A stretch of 64,000 bases of DNA from contig WJMT01000039.1 of assembly GCA_014727835.1 (NCBI GenBank), forward strand, positions 1 to 64,000, written 5' to 3'. The stretch comes from Candidatus Aminicenantota bacterium (GTDB lineage: Bacteria; Acidobacteriota; Aminicenantia; Aminicenantales; Aminicenantaceae). Below, one piece after another: positions 53,121-62,634 of the stretch. Under the pieces are notes generated by a model. The model worked only from the letters and a program-made list of their open reading frames with translations. It searched no databases and was not told where the DNA came from. Numbering within the stretch: position 1 is the stretch's first letter; each line of letters begins with the position of its first letter. A program made the position numbers and the translations under genes.

Positions 53121-53170
53121 TTTTCTTTCTCCACTATCTGATATGAATGGGAATTCAGGAATAAAAAGTC

Positions 53171-53872
53171 TTATTTTGTTCGAATGAAAACCTGAGACCA
53201 GGGCATGATATTGATCTCTGATCTCCTGGCGATCTGTGGGCCTCGAATGTATTGTTTGTAAAGCCAGGTATGCATGACCAGGATGCGGATCAGACTTTCC
53301 TTAGGAAGCTTTTCTTCTGAAATTTCAATTTTCTGATCTTTATAGTTGTTTTTTTGGAGGATCGAGTTGCCGGTTTTGAAGTTGTAAGCATCCACTTCTA
53401 CAGGTCCCGGGCAGCTGCGAAAGTTCCAGGATATTGTGAGGGGCTGAGTAGGTTCAATGAGTGAAGGTCTTGGGGTTTTGATCACCAGCCAGTCTGGAAC
53501 AGGATATGTTTGCTCCAGTTCAATCCCGTCAGGTATGGCGATGTGGAGGGCGATCTCTTCTGAGAGCTTCTCTTTGGAGACGTCGATTCGCTTTCTATAG
53601 GTTTTGTCCTTAAACTCCAGGATTTCATGGTTCACTTTAACTGTAGCATTATCAATGATGCTTCCGCAGAGGGAATCCTTTCTCAGTTCGATATAGCACC
53701 GGATTTCAACATGGTCAAGGTCATTGTTGTAGTCATAACGGGAAAGACTGAATGTGGGATAGATTGTGGCCCGGATGTAATATTTGTTCTGAATTTCTTC
53801 GTCTTGTGCAGCCATGAATAGACCTGATATTCCTATTCCGATAATCAGCAAAAATACAAAGCATTTCCTCAT
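53171..53872 (-). CDS. Secreted protein, unknown
   Basis: 233 residues, signal peptide about 1-22 (SGLFMAAQD). The mature protein is strand-rich, with a hydrophobic central sheet (VEIRCYIELRKDSLCG, LIEPTQPLTISWNFRSC). It has four cysteines, so a disulfide is possible. No known domain. It is followed 50 bases later by the barrel gene on the same strand and may be its periplasmic partner. Confidence 0.55.
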   Translation of the reverse strand: MRKCFVFLLIIGIGISGLFMAAQDEEIQNKYYIRATIYPTFSLSRYDYNNDLDHVEIRCYIELRKDSLCGSIIDNATVKVNHEILEFKDKTYRKRIDVSKEKLSEEIALHIAIPDGIELEQTYPVPDWLVIKTPRPSLIEPTQPLTISWNFRSCPGPVEVDAYNFKTGNSILQKNNYKDQKIEISEEKLPKESLIRILVMHTWLYKQYIRGPQIARRSEINIMPWSQVFIRTK

Positions 53873-53930
53873 AAATCCCTCCTCTGTTTCTCCAAAATCA
53901 TTATAACACAGTCCTGCACCATAAAGAACC

Positions 53931-54830
53931 CTATAATTTGATTTGATGGAATGCGGATAACATTAAAGCTGTTGAATCGATCTCTTTGATTTCCTTATAG
54001 ATGATTTCAACGATGCTGGGCCAACGGCTCTGGCCTTCTGGGACTCCGAATTCTTTTTTGACTTCATCTAAGGATTTGCCGTTCTGTATCAATGTTTTTA
54101 TTTTTTCCTGTTTCTGTTCCAGAGAAGTGATCATATTCAGAATATCTTTCCTCTGGGCAATACCTCCGTGCCCATGAACAAAGGTTTCTGCATCCAGATC
54201 CAGGATCCCTTTCAAAGTCTTAACCAATCCGAAAGAATTCCCGTTTTTGTGCTTGTGTATGAGAGGATCTCTGTTGAGAAAGATCAGGTCTCCCAGAAAA
54301 ACCACTTTTTGTTTTGGAAAAAAAACCACAATATCTCCATTGGTATGAGCAGGAGTGAAATGAAGGAGCTTGATGGTCTCTGTGCCGAGATGTAAGTTCA
54401 GTTCTTTATGAAAGGTCTGGTTGGGCAGGTATTTTCTCAATTCCTGGTCTTCAAATGCTTTGTCCATGTGTTTGCGAGTGTTGTGATGGGAAATGATGCT
54501 GATTCCCTGAGGAAACCCGGAAAGACCGTTCACATGGTCTCCATCGCTGTGGGTGAGAACCACTGTCATGACCGGATTTGGAGTGAGCTTTTTGATTTTC
54601 TCGATCATCTGTTTGGCTGATTCTTTGCTCATTTTAGCATCGATCACAAGGACCTGGTTTTCTCCGATAAAAAAGCCGGTGTTGGCACCGCTTCCCCCTG
54701 AGACTTCATAAATGTTTTTTTTGACTTTGATGATTTCAAGTGGAGGTGCCTCTCTCTGGGCAAAAGAAAGTGACAGCACAAACGAAATCATTACAAAAAG
54801 AATTAACAAAAATTTGTGGTGTGTTCTCAT
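53931..54830 (-). CDS. Secreted MBL-fold metallo-hydrolase
   Basis: 299 residues from the ATG at 54830, with AGGAGG six bases upstream; an ATG six codons earlier is less likely. Signal peptide about 1-23. Metallo-beta-lactamase motifs are complete: LTHSDGDHVNG (HxDxDH), AHTNGDIVVFFP and VHGHGG near the C-terminus. The two-metal site would hydrolyse an ester, thioester or lactam; the substrate is unknown. A motif in its leader is shared with the S9 peptidase at 4172-6193. Confidence 0.88.
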   Translation of the reverse strand: MRTHHKFLLILFVMISFVLSLSFAQREAPPLEIIKVKKNIYEVSGGSGANTGFFIGENQVLVIDAKMSKESAKQMIEKIKKLTPNPVMTVVLTHSDGDHVNGLSGFPQGISIISHHNTRKHMDKAFEDQELRKYLPNQTFHKELNLHLGTETIKLLHFTPAHTNGDIVVFFPKQKVVFLGDLIFLNRDPLIHKHKNGNSFGLVKTLKGILDLDAETFVHGHGGIAQRKDILNMITSLEQKQEKIKTLIQNGKSLDEVKKEFGVPEGQSRWPSIVEIIYKEIKEIDSTALMLSAFHQIKL

Positions 54831-54854
54831 GTATAACCTCCTGCTCATTTAATC

Positions 54855-54892
54855 TCGCCTGTTCATAAAAAAATTGGCGATGTCTTATTTAT
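54855..54892. repeat. Degenerate shared leader motif, copy C
   Basis: CGCCTGTTCATAAAAAAATT, then GGCGATG and TTATTTATTT. TCGCC and GGCGA flank an AT-rich loop, so it may form a stem-loop in the MBL-hydrolase leader. It matches 6209-6252 over most of its length. Confidence 0.45.
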
Positions 54893-54896
54893 TTTT

Positions 54897-54925
54897 CTTT
54901 TATGCGATAATCCAGATTTTTTCAA
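54897..54925 (-). promoter_or_regulatory. Predicted promoter of the MBL hydrolase
   Basis: On the minus strand TTGAAA (54925-54920), a 17-base spacer and TAAAAG (54902-54897), about 70 bases before the ATG. Confidence 0.5.
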
Positions 54926-55065
54926 GTATATTTATCAAGATGTTTTTGGTTCCGGTTTTTCACGTTAATCGCTTTTTTTAAAAACCAGGATTTTTTTGGA
55001 AAGGCCGTCAGTGAATTCATGATAAAAGATTCTTTGGCTCCAATCAATTGCAAGTTCCAAGGTTC

Positions 55066-57363
55066 TCATTCCTCTTCTTGAGAAGAAGAAATGGAATATT
55101 CTGGGGGATCGATTCCCAGAAGGTGTTCCACAAAGTAATCCCATCTTTTTTGAATAAAATAGTCTCTGAAAACTCCATGATAGCCGTGATGGTTGTTGGG
55201 CAGGATCAGCAGATCAAAATCTCTTTTGTTTTTGATCAGAGCATGGGCCAGTCTTATGGTTGAGGCAGGATTCACGTTTTCGTCCAGATCTCCGTGCACC
55301 AGAAGCAGTTTTCCTTGGAGATTCCCTGCCAGAGTGATGTTAGACTGATCCTCATAATAGGTATCCACCGGATAACCCATATAAAGTTCAGGCCACCATG
55401 CCTTGGCCATTCTGTGGTCGTGATTTCCTGAGGACGAAACAGCGACTTTATAAAAGTCCGGCCATTTCAAGAGAGCATGCGCCGCGTCATATCCTCCTGC
55501 AGAATGTCCGTAGATCCCTATTTTCTCCAAATCCATATAAGGACGGTCCCGGGCTATGTGTTTTAAGGCGGTGATATGGTCTGTGCAGCCTCTTCCTAGG
55601 TTCTGGTAAGAGAAATCGTGAAACATTTTAGAACGGCGCGCGGTTCCCCGGCCGTCGATGGTGACCGCAATGAATCCCAGTTCTGCTAGGGGAGTGTTAG
55701 AGTGAAAAAGTGCTCGGGAAAAAGCCTTGGGTGTGTTCACAGCTTGAGGGCCGGTATAGGTTTGATCGATGACAGGGTATTTTAGGGATGGGTCAAAGTG
55801 TGTGGGCTTCCAAATGAGCCCAAAAATATCTGTTTTTCCATCAGCCGCCTTGGTCTGGAATGGTTCGGGAGGTTCCCAGCCCATTGAAGCGATATCTGAG
55901 ATGTCTGCCTTTTCCAATTCCATGAGAATGGACCCGTCATCCAATGCACGAAGCACAGATTGGGGGGAAGAAAGCACAGTGGAATAATTATCCACTATGT
56001 AGAGATGATCCGGCGAGACATGAATCTCGTGATCCGCATGTTCAGGGGTTAAAAGCTTCAATTCTGAGCCATCCATTTTGATGCTGTATAGATGAACCAG
56101 GTAGGGATCCCGGTTTTTTTCCTTCCCCACTGCTTTGAAAACAATGGTGTTGTTCTTTTGATCCACGAAAACCAAATCCAGAACCACAAATTCACCCTCT
56201 GTGATTTGACGGATAAGGGTTCCTTCCTCCCAATTATAAAGATAAATGTGGTTCCATCCGCTTGTTTCTGAGGTGATGAGAGCTGTTTTCGATTCTGGCA
56301 AAACTTTGTAGTGGAACAGGTAGGGTTCGATATAGGTCCTGTTTTCGTCTCTAATCTTGGCTTCCATATCGCCGGTTTGAGCATTGATTTCATATAGATT
56401 GACAGCTTTGTATCCCCGGTCGAATTTTCGGGCATACAGTTTTTGGCTGTTTTGAAACCAGTGGACATCCATACCCAAAAATTGCGGAATGGGATCCACC
56501 CTGACCTGGATCTCTTTTCTTGAGTCAATATCAAAGATGATGGGCATGAAAAAAGCGGTCTCGGTCTCTCCGGGAAGTGCCCGGTAGTAAGATAAATGCT
56601 GAGCCCTGAAGGAATCTTCATCTGCGGATTTGAGTAAAAAAAGTTTTTTCGCTTTCCTGAGGTCTAAAATATGAGTGTAGATTTTAGTAGAATCAGGAGA
56701 CCATTTGAGAAAAATTTGACCTTCTCTTTTTCCGTTTTCCCCTTCCATCAAATCTCCCCACCCCAGCCGGGAGGCGTATTCATGTTTTGGTGTTCCTTTG
56801 GTGCTGAGCTGGATTTCTTTTTGAGTCTGTGTGGAACGGATAAAAAGATTGTGGTCTTTAATAAAGGCTTCCCATTTTTTATCAGGAGATAAGCGTTCTT
56901 GTTTGTCTTCCTCTTCTTTTTCATGTTTTTTCATCAACCTGTAGTCGGTCAGATCTGCTGACCAAATCTGGTCATTGAATTTGAATTCCATGGTTTTTGA
57001 ATCCACAAACTCAATGTGATCAAAGGGCAGTTCTGTGCTGGCGATGTCTTTTTCTGTTTGTTCGGAGAGGGCTTCAGCCAATTTTTGGTGGTCAAAGGCA
57101 GGGAGTTTCTGCTTTTGTGCAGGATTCACCTTCCAGAATTTTTTCCCTTCTCGTGTGTGGGCTTTGTACCAGAAGGAAGAGGTCTCATGGATCCAGTGGG
57201 GGGAGACCCTCATATTGTAAGCGATTTTTCTCAGATTTTGCGGCAGGAAACTTTCAGCTCTCTGGTAATCTTTTTTGGTGATGGTTGGGCTTGCATGGTT
57301 CTGACATGACACAAAAAGAGCGGTCATTAATAAAAAAAGTATAAATTTTGTTTGATGTTTCAT
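55066..57363 (-). CDS. S9 dipeptidyl-peptidase-type lipoprotein
   Basis: 765 residues. Lipoprotein signal with lipobox LFVSC (Cys near residue 20). A DPP4-type propeller (about 60-500) has FLKWSPDSTKIYTHILD and ALITSETSGWNHIYLYNWEE. The hydrolase carries GHSAGG with nucleophile near Ser621, Asp near 694 (HGDLDENVNP) and His near 726 (NNHHGYHG). DPP4-like enzymes remove X-Pro dipeptides. Lipidation would hold it on the outer or inner membrane. Monocistronic, with no close same-strand neighbour. Confidence 0.92.
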   Translation of the reverse strand: MKHQTKFILFLLMTALFVSCQNHASPTITKKDYQRAESFLPQNLRKIAYNMRVSPHWIHETSSFWYKAHTREGKKFWKVNPAQKQKLPAFDHQKLAEALSEQTEKDIASTELPFDHIEFVDSKTMEFKFNDQIWSADLTDYRLMKKHEKEEEDKQERLSPDKKWEAFIKDHNLFIRSTQTQKEIQLSTKGTPKHEYASRLGWGDLMEGENGKREGQIFLKWSPDSTKIYTHILDLRKAKKLFLLKSADEDSFRAQHLSYYRALPGETETAFFMPIIFDIDSRKEIQVRVDPIPQFLGMDVHWFQNSQKLYARKFDRGYKAVNLYEINAQTGDMEAKIRDENRTYIEPYLFHYKVLPESKTALITSETSGWNHIYLYNWEEGTLIRQITEGEFVVLDLVFVDQKNNTIVFKAVGKEKNRDPYLVHLYSIKMDGSELKLLTPEHADHEIHVSPDHLYIVDNYSTVLSSPQSVLRALDDGSILMELEKADISDIASMGWEPPEPFQTKAADGKTDIFGLIWKPTHFDPSLKYPVIDQTYTGPQAVNTPKAFSRALFHSNTPLAELGFIAVTIDGRGTARRSKMFHDFSYQNLGRGCTDHITALKHIARDRPYMDLEKIGIYGHSAGGYDAAHALLKWPDFYKVAVSSSGNHDHRMAKAWWPELYMGYPVDTYYEDQSNITLAGNLQGKLLLVHGDLDENVNPASTIRLAHALIKNKRDFDLLILPNNHHGYHGVFRDYFIQKRWDYFVEHLLGIDPPEYSISSSQEEE

Positions 57364-57491
57364 ATCTCCTCCTTGGAGGAATTATATTTAAAAGAGATTC
57401 CATTAGCAATTTATGGATTCCTTTGTTCTTTCAAATAGGGAAGAGTTGTGTATAATATTGGGAATCGATTTGAAGAAATTTGATATTTAAG

Positions 57492-58406
57492 ATGAAAAAG
57501 AAATTGAGTGAAAAAGCTCTGGGAACCTGGTCTGCAGTGGCTGCTTATGGATCCTGGGGACTGCTTCCTCTGTTTTGGAAGACCCTGGACCGGATTCCAG
57601 CGCAAAACATTTTGGCCCACCGAATTGTGTGGTCATTGGTTTTTCTTGCTTTTCTGATCTCCTACCGAAAGAAATGGCTTCGAATCAAAAATATATTTTT
57701 GCATAAAAAGAAAAGGATCTCTTTTTTGTTCACAGCAGGTTTTTTGGGAGTGAACTGGTTCACTTACATATGGGCTGTGAATTCAGGGCATGTGGTGGAT
57801 GCTAGTCTGGGATATTTCATAAATCCTCTGGTGGTTGTGCTTCTCGGCGTTTTGTTTCTTAAAGAAACCCTTAACTTTTGGCAGAAAATCTCGGTGTTTC
57901 TTGCTTTTGTGGGTGTTCTGTATATGACGATTGATGTGGGAAGAATTCCTTGGGTCTCTCTGACTCTCGCATTGACTTTTGCTTTGTATGGGCTTTTTCG
58001 GAAAAAAGCGGATGCGGACTCAATGCCGGGGCTGGCTTCTGAGATGATGATACTCGCTCCCTTGGCACTGGCGTTTTTGGTGTATGTGAATATCAACAGC
58101 AAAGGTTTTATAGGCAAGTTGCCGGTTTCCACTCATATTCTTCTGCTTTGCACCGGTGTGGTCACTGCAGTTCCTCTTCTGTGTTTCAATTACGGAGTGA
58201 AAAGAGTCGAACTCAAGACCATTGGATTTCTCCAGTATCTATCTCCCACTTTTCAGCTTTTTCTGGGAGTGTTTGCCTTTAAGGAGGCCTTTTCTTTGAC
58301 CCACATGGTGAGCTTTGGGCTCATCTGGGTTGCCTTGATTCTCTACTCCATATCCAACACCTCTTTTATGCGACGGATTGAGCCTAGTGTGAATCAAGGC
58401 CATTGA
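57492..58406 (+). CDS. rarD: RarD-type EamA-family transporter
   Basis: 304 residues from the ATG at 57492; a TTG four codons earlier is less likely. Ten helices are predicted. The RarD signature is at the N-terminus: GTWSAVAAYGSWGLLPLFWK and LAHRIVWSLVF, with NWFTYIWAVNSGHVVDASLGYFI after helix 3. It is an inner-membrane exporter or importer of unknown substrate. The 58463 gene follows 56 bases later on the same strand. Confidence 0.92.
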   Translation: MKKKLSEKALGTWSAVAAYGSWGLLPLFWKTLDRIPAQNILAHRIVWSLVFLAFLISYRKKWLRIKNIFLHKKKRISFLFTAGFLGVNWFTYIWAVNSGHVVDASLGYFINPLVVVLLGVLFLKETLNFWQKISVFLAFVGVLYMTIDVGRIPWVSLTLALTFALYGLFRKKADADSMPGLASEMMILAPLALAFLVYVNINSKGFIGKLPVSTHILLLCTGVVTAVPLLCFNYGVKRVELKTIGFLQYLSPTFQLFLGVFAFKEAFSLTHMVSFGLIWVALILYSISNTSFMRRIEPSVNQGH

Positions 58407-58462
58407 CACTCAATCATTTTGCCGTTAATAATAATACTTACAATATAAAAAGGAGAAATCCC

Positions 58463-60094
58463 ATGACGTTTTTGCTTTCAAAAAAACAGGCCAAATGGAC
58501 TGTCTTTTTATCAGTCTTGGTTTTGATGCTGTCTCTTTTGGTGTTTTCTTTTTTGGAAAGACCAGAGATCCCCAAAGTCGAAAATGATTTTCAAGGATGC
58601 ACCAGCATCATGGTGGGTCGTTTGGCCACAACCGATGGATCTGTGATCACAGCTCATTCCTGTGATGGAAATTACAGGACCTGGGTCCGCATTGAACCCG
58701 GCCGAACTTATCCTGAAGGTGCAACCACAAAAGTTTATCACGGCCTTTTGCACAATGAAACGCCCTGGGATCAGAGAGGGATTATAGAGCAGGGAGAGAT
58801 TCCACAAGTCAAGAAGACCTATGCTTTTTTGAATACAGCGTATCCTTGCATGAACGAGAAGCAGCTGGCCATTGGAGAGACCACTATCGGAGGCCGGAGA
58901 GAGCTGAGAAATACAGAAGGGATCTTTTATATTGAAGAGCTTCAGCGGATGGCTCTTCAGAGATGCACTACAGCCAGAGAGGCGATTCAAGTGATCGGCA
59001 ATCTGGTCAAAGAGTATGGCTATTGTGATCGGGGAGAGTGTCTGACGTTTGCGGATCCAAAAGAAGTCTGGCATTTTGAAATATTCGGAGCAGGGCCCCT
59101 GGAGATAGGAGCTGTATGGGCAGCAGTCCGGATTCCGGATGACCATGTGGGGGTCTCTGCAAACATTCCCAGAATCGGTGAGCTTGATCTGGATGACCCG
59201 GACAATTACATGGCTTCTGATAATGTCTACAGAGTCGCACAGGAGATGGGTTGGTGGGATCCAGAAAGTGATAAGCCTTTTAAGTTCTGGAAAGCTTACA
59301 GCGGCAGAAAACCATTTTCTTACAGAGAGTATTTTGTATTGAACCAGGTGGCCCCTTCCCTGGAACTTGATTTCAGTGCATCAGAGCTGCCTTTTTCTGT
59401 CAAGTGCGAGAAAAAACTCTCTGTCCGGGATGTGATGGCCTTTTACAGACAGACCTATCAGGGAACTGAGTGGGATATGACCCAAAACTTGATGGTGAAA
59501 AAGAGAAGAAGCGATGAGCTGATCCTAAGCCCGGTGGTCAATCCATGGATGTCCTGGGATTTCATATCCCTTCTCAACACCATCAAACCCGGGACAGTCA
59601 AACCGGTTCGGACGATTGCTATTGCCGGATGTTCTTATTCTGAAGTCCTTCAGTGCCGAAGCTGGCTTCCTGATGAGGTGGGAGGAATCGCCTGGTTTTC
59701 ATTTGATAATCCGGGCCAGAGCCCACGGATTCCCATATTTGCCGGAGTGACAGAGCTGCCGCAGAGCTTTGAAAAATGCGCCCAGCATCGATATCGAACG
59801 GATTCGGCCTGCTGGGCATTCAGAAGGGCCAACCGTCTGTCTCAGGTAAGATGGGGCAAAGCAGGGACATACATCAAAGAAGCGGTCTCAGATTTCGAAA
59901 ACAAAGCTTTTACAGACCTCACTCTTATCGAACAAACGGTGAAGCAATGGTATGGGGAGGATCCTTCCGAGGAGAACCTGCAGAAAATAAAAGATTATCT
60001 CACACAATACACCAATGATTTTGCCCGGGCAGCCATCAATAAATACTGGGAGCTGGGAGATCAATTTTGGGGGATGTTTGGCCGGGGCTTCTGA
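58463..60094 (+). CDS. C69 family dipeptidase (exported)
   Basis: 543 residues from the ATG at 58463, with AAGGAG seven bases upstream. A hydrophobic helix (about 12-31) acts as signal or anchor. The C69/U34 core starts FQGCTSIMVGRLATTDGSV, with the nucleophile Cys near 46, as expected after removal of the leader. DGNYRTWVR and GECLTFADPKEVWHFEIFG follow in family order. It cleaves dipeptides, which suits the last step of extracellular protein breakdown before uptake. It precedes the hydroxyproline genes on the same strand by about 500 bases. Confidence 0.9.
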   Translation: MTFLLSKKQAKWTVFLSVLVLMLSLLVFSFLERPEIPKVENDFQGCTSIMVGRLATTDGSVITAHSCDGNYRTWVRIEPGRTYPEGATTKVYHGLLHNETPWDQRGIIEQGEIPQVKKTYAFLNTAYPCMNEKQLAIGETTIGGRRELRNTEGIFYIEELQRMALQRCTTAREAIQVIGNLVKEYGYCDRGECLTFADPKEVWHFEIFGAGPLEIGAVWAAVRIPDDHVGVSANIPRIGELDLDDPDNYMASDNVYRVAQEMGWWDPESDKPFKFWKAYSGRKPFSYREYFVLNQVAPSLELDFSASELPFSVKCEKKLSVRDVMAFYRQTYQGTEWDMTQNLMVKKRRSDELILSPVVNPWMSWDFISLLNTIKPGTVKPVRTIAIAGCSYSEVLQCRSWLPDEVGGIAWFSFDNPGQSPRIPIFAGVTELPQSFEKCAQHRYRTDSACWAFRRANRLSQVRWGKAGTYIKEAVSDFENKAFTDLTLIEQTVKQWYGEDPSEENLQKIKDYLTQYTNDFARAAINKYWELGDQFWGMFGRGF

Positions 60095-60141
60095 TTGGCC
60101 TGTGATTCAGCTTTATTTGGATTTGATAATAAAGGAAATGA

Positions 60142-60417
60142 TTAGCAGTAGGTGTCCTGTTTCCACCAGGAATCAACCAACTCCAGGTTTCCCTCTTTAT
60201 CTTTAAACAGGAATTTTGTTCCCTGTTTGGGGCCGATCTCAAGCCCTTTATGTATCACAATGAGCTGAAGATTTTCATCTTTTTCAAAGTGCTCCTTGGC
60301 TTTGTTGATGGCATCCTCTTCAGAGGCATAAGCCTTTTTGTCGTCCAAGATTAAAGTGTCTTCATATGCATAATCTGATTTGGATTTGAAACCTTGAAGG
60401 AAATATTTGATTTTCAT
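60142..60417 (-). CDS. Small soluble protein, unknown
   Basis: 91 residues starting MKIKYFLQGFKSKSDYAYED, with GAGGAG before the ATG. Alternating strand and helix with many charged residues (EEDAINKAKEHFEKDENL) and a C-terminal WWKQDTYC. It lies on the opposite strand between the C69 and hydroxyproline genes. No family recognised. Confidence 0.5.
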   Translation of the reverse strand: MKIKYFLQGFKSKSDYAYEDTLILDDKKAYASEEDAINKAKEHFEKDENLQLIVIHKGLEIGPKQGTKFLFKDKEGNLELVDSWWKQDTYC

Positions 60418-60604
60418 AGATTTCTCCTCTGATGAATATGAGCCTGAACCATTTGTGAGATGTCCTGGCTCATTTTTGTTAAGTGCATGAAAAATCTATT
60501 TTAGTGCAAAAGCAAATGAATGTAAATTGATTCATGGATTTTTTGCCGATGTTGACAGGACCTATGGAACCAAATAAAATCAACTGAGATTGGAAAGGTC
60601 TGTG

Positions 60605-61573
60605 ATGCTGATATTGAACCAAGAAGATCTGTGGAGAGTCGTATCCCGGAATGAGGTAGTGGATTCTGTAGAGCAGGCATTGCTGCTGTATGAAAGCAGA
60701 GATTTTCATATGCCTGATCGGATGCACGTGGACCACAGGGGAAACACGCTTTTATTGATGCCCTGTTTCACTGAAAAAAGCATGGGCACAAAACTGGTGT
60801 CTTTATTTCCTGAAAATTCGGAGCAGGACATCCCTGTGCTTTTTGGAGTGATGGTACTCAATGACGGGGAGACCGGAAAACCTCTGGCTTTGCTGGATGG
60901 GGCGGCTTTGACTGCACTGAGGACCGGAGCTGTGGGAAGTGTGAGCATCCGTCATATGACCTCTAAAAAAGTGAAAAATCTGGGAGTGGTGGGAGCTGGA
61001 GTCCAAGGATTTCATCAAATCCTGACTGCATGCACTCAGAGAGATTTCAAAACCATTTATGTGTATGATATGGTCTCTGAAAAAGCTGAGCGATTGCGTC
61101 AAATCTTGACAGACCATGTTCAAGGAATCGATGTCAAAACAGCTCGGAATTCAGAAGAGCTGCTCAAAGAGTCTGAGGTGGTGATCACAGCCACCACATC
61201 CACCAAGCCCGTGCTTCCTGACCAAAAGGGTTTGTTTCAGGGAAAACATATTGTGGGGATCGGCTCTTACAAACCAGATATGAGGGAATTCCCTCAAGCT
61301 CTGTTCCAAAGCCTGAAAATCATGACAGTGGACACAGAGCATGCTTTGGAGGAGTCCGGAGACCTTAAAGTGCCTTTAGAGAAGGGATGGATTCAAAAAC
61401 AACAGATCATGACTTTGGGAAAGGTCATTTCCGGGAAAGCAACTCTGAAACCAGAAGGAGAGAGAGCAACGGTCTTTAAGTCAGTGGGGATGGCTCTTTT
61501 TGACCTGGTGGTATCTGAATACATCTACAAAAAAGCCAACCAAAAAGGCATTGGCAGAGAGGTCGATTTTTAA
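60605..61573 (+). CDS. Ornithine-cyclodeaminase/mu-crystallin family reductase
   Basis: 322 residues from the ATG at 60605, with GGAAAGG six bases upstream. The Rossmann motif LGVVGAGVQGFHQI (about 125-138) and MHVDHRGNTLLLMPCF are family marks. Members are ornithine cyclodeaminases or delta1-pyrroline-2-carboxylate/imine reductases using NAD(P)H. The next gene, 15 bases downstream, is a proline-racemase-type 3-hydroxyproline dehydratase whose product is delta1-pyrroline-2-carboxylate. This makes the reductase that forms L-proline the best call. That is inference from context. Confidence 0.85.
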   Translation: MLILNQEDLWRVVSRNEVVDSVEQALLLYESRDFHMPDRMHVDHRGNTLLLMPCFTEKSMGTKLVSLFPENSEQDIPVLFGVMVLNDGETGKPLALLDGAALTALRTGAVGSVSIRHMTSKKVKNLGVVGAGVQGFHQILTACTQRDFKTIYVYDMVSEKAERLRQILTDHVQGIDVKTARNSEELLKESEVVITATTSTKPVLPDQKGLFQGKHIVGIGSYKPDMREFPQALFQSLKIMTVDTEHALEESGDLKVPLEKGWIQKQQIMTLGKVISGKATLKPEGERATVFKSVGMALFDLVVSEYIYKKANQKGIGREVDF

Positions 61574-61588
61574 AACAGGAAATAACCC

Positions 61589-62617
61589 ATGAACAGTGAT
61601 TGGAAACCTCCTTCAGGCTGGAAAGGCATTGAAACGCTGGAAGCCCATACAGCCGGCGAACCTTTAAGACTGATCACCAAAGGCCTTCCTGCGATTCCCG
61701 GAGACACCATTTTAGAAAAGCGCCGGTATTTTCGCCGTCATCTGGACCATATCCGGACCGGCTTGATGTGGGAGCCGCGGGGCCATGCAGACATGTACGG
61801 AGCAGTGCTCACAGAACCTGTGAGTTCAGATGCCGATTTCGGGGTGTTTTTTCTCCACAACCAAGGCTATTCCACTATGTGCGGTCATGCCATTGTTGCT
61901 TTGGCCAAAATGACTCTGGATACAGGAATGATCAAAAAACAGGGCTCTCATCCCGAGGTCAGAATAGATACCCCTGCTGGTCTGGTCAGAGCCACGGCTT
62001 TGCGAGAAAAAGGGACGGTCCAGCAGGTTTCTTTTTTAAATGTTCCATCTTTTGTGTATAAAAAGGACCTGGAAGTCCGGGTCCCGGACTTGGGATTGAT
62101 TCATTATGATATCGGCTTTGGGGGGGCTTTCTATGTATTTTGCAAGGCTCAAGAATTGAAGGTTTCTCTCAAGCCAGACCAGTATTCCCGCTTGATTCAT
62201 TTGGGACGTGTGATCAAAAAAGCGGTCATGGAGTCTGTGGACATCCGGCATCCTTTGGAAGAGGAACTGGGTTTTTTATACGGTACCATTATCACAGGAT
62301 CCCCTGTCAATCCCAGCCATCACAGCCGGAATGTGTGCATTTTTGCAGATGGACAAGTGGACCGGTCTCCCACTGGAACCGGAGTGAGTGCCAGAGCTGC
62401 CATCCATTATTCCAGGGGAGAGCTAAGAAAGGGGGAGACTGTGGTCATAGAAAGCATCATTGGTTCCGAGTTTCAAGTGTGTGTGAAGAAGGAAACCCGG
62501 GTAGGGGATTATCCGGCTGTCATTCCTGAGGTCACAGGAAGTGCTTCTATCATTGGTCAGAATCAGTTTTATTTTGATCCTGACGATCCCTTCAAAAAAG
62601 GATTTATCCTCAGATAA
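61589..62617 (+). CDS. Trans-3-hydroxy-L-proline dehydratase (proline racemase family)
   Basis: 342 residues of the proline racemase fold. The first catalytic position is Cys98 (MCGHAIVAL). The second, which is Cys in racemases and epimerases, is Thr262 (SPTGTGVSAR). The Cys/Thr pair is the known signature of trans-3-hydroxy-L-proline dehydratases, which give delta1-pyrroline-2-carboxylate. It overlaps in function with the adjacent reductase, and both are co-transcribed (15-base gap). Cytoplasmic. Confidence 0.88.
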   Translation: MNSDWKPPSGWKGIETLEAHTAGEPLRLITKGLPAIPGDTILEKRRYFRRHLDHIRTGLMWEPRGHADMYGAVLTEPVSSDADFGVFFLHNQGYSTMCGHAIVALAKMTLDTGMIKKQGSHPEVRIDTPAGLVRATALREKGTVQQVSFLNVPSFVYKKDLEVRVPDLGLIHYDIGFGGAFYVFCKAQELKVSLKPDQYSRLIHLGRVIKKAVMESVDIRHPLEEELGFLYGTIITGSPVNPSHHSRNVCIFADGQVDRSPTGTGVSARAAIHYSRGELRKGETVVIESIIGSEFQVCVKKETRVGDYPAVIPEVTGSASIIGQNQFYFDPDDPFKKGFILR

Positions 62618-62634
62618 TCCTCCTGTAGGTCTTT

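Noticed and set aside
54849..54880. Short upstream reading frame MNRRD in the MBL-hydrolase leader
   Set aside because: The ATG falls within the shared motif and the other motif copy does not preserve the frame, so a regulatory leader peptide is unsupported.
61589..62617. Proline racemase or 4-hydroxyproline epimerase
   Set aside because: These need Cys (or Ser/Cys) at both catalytic positions; here the second position is Thr262, the dehydratase signature.
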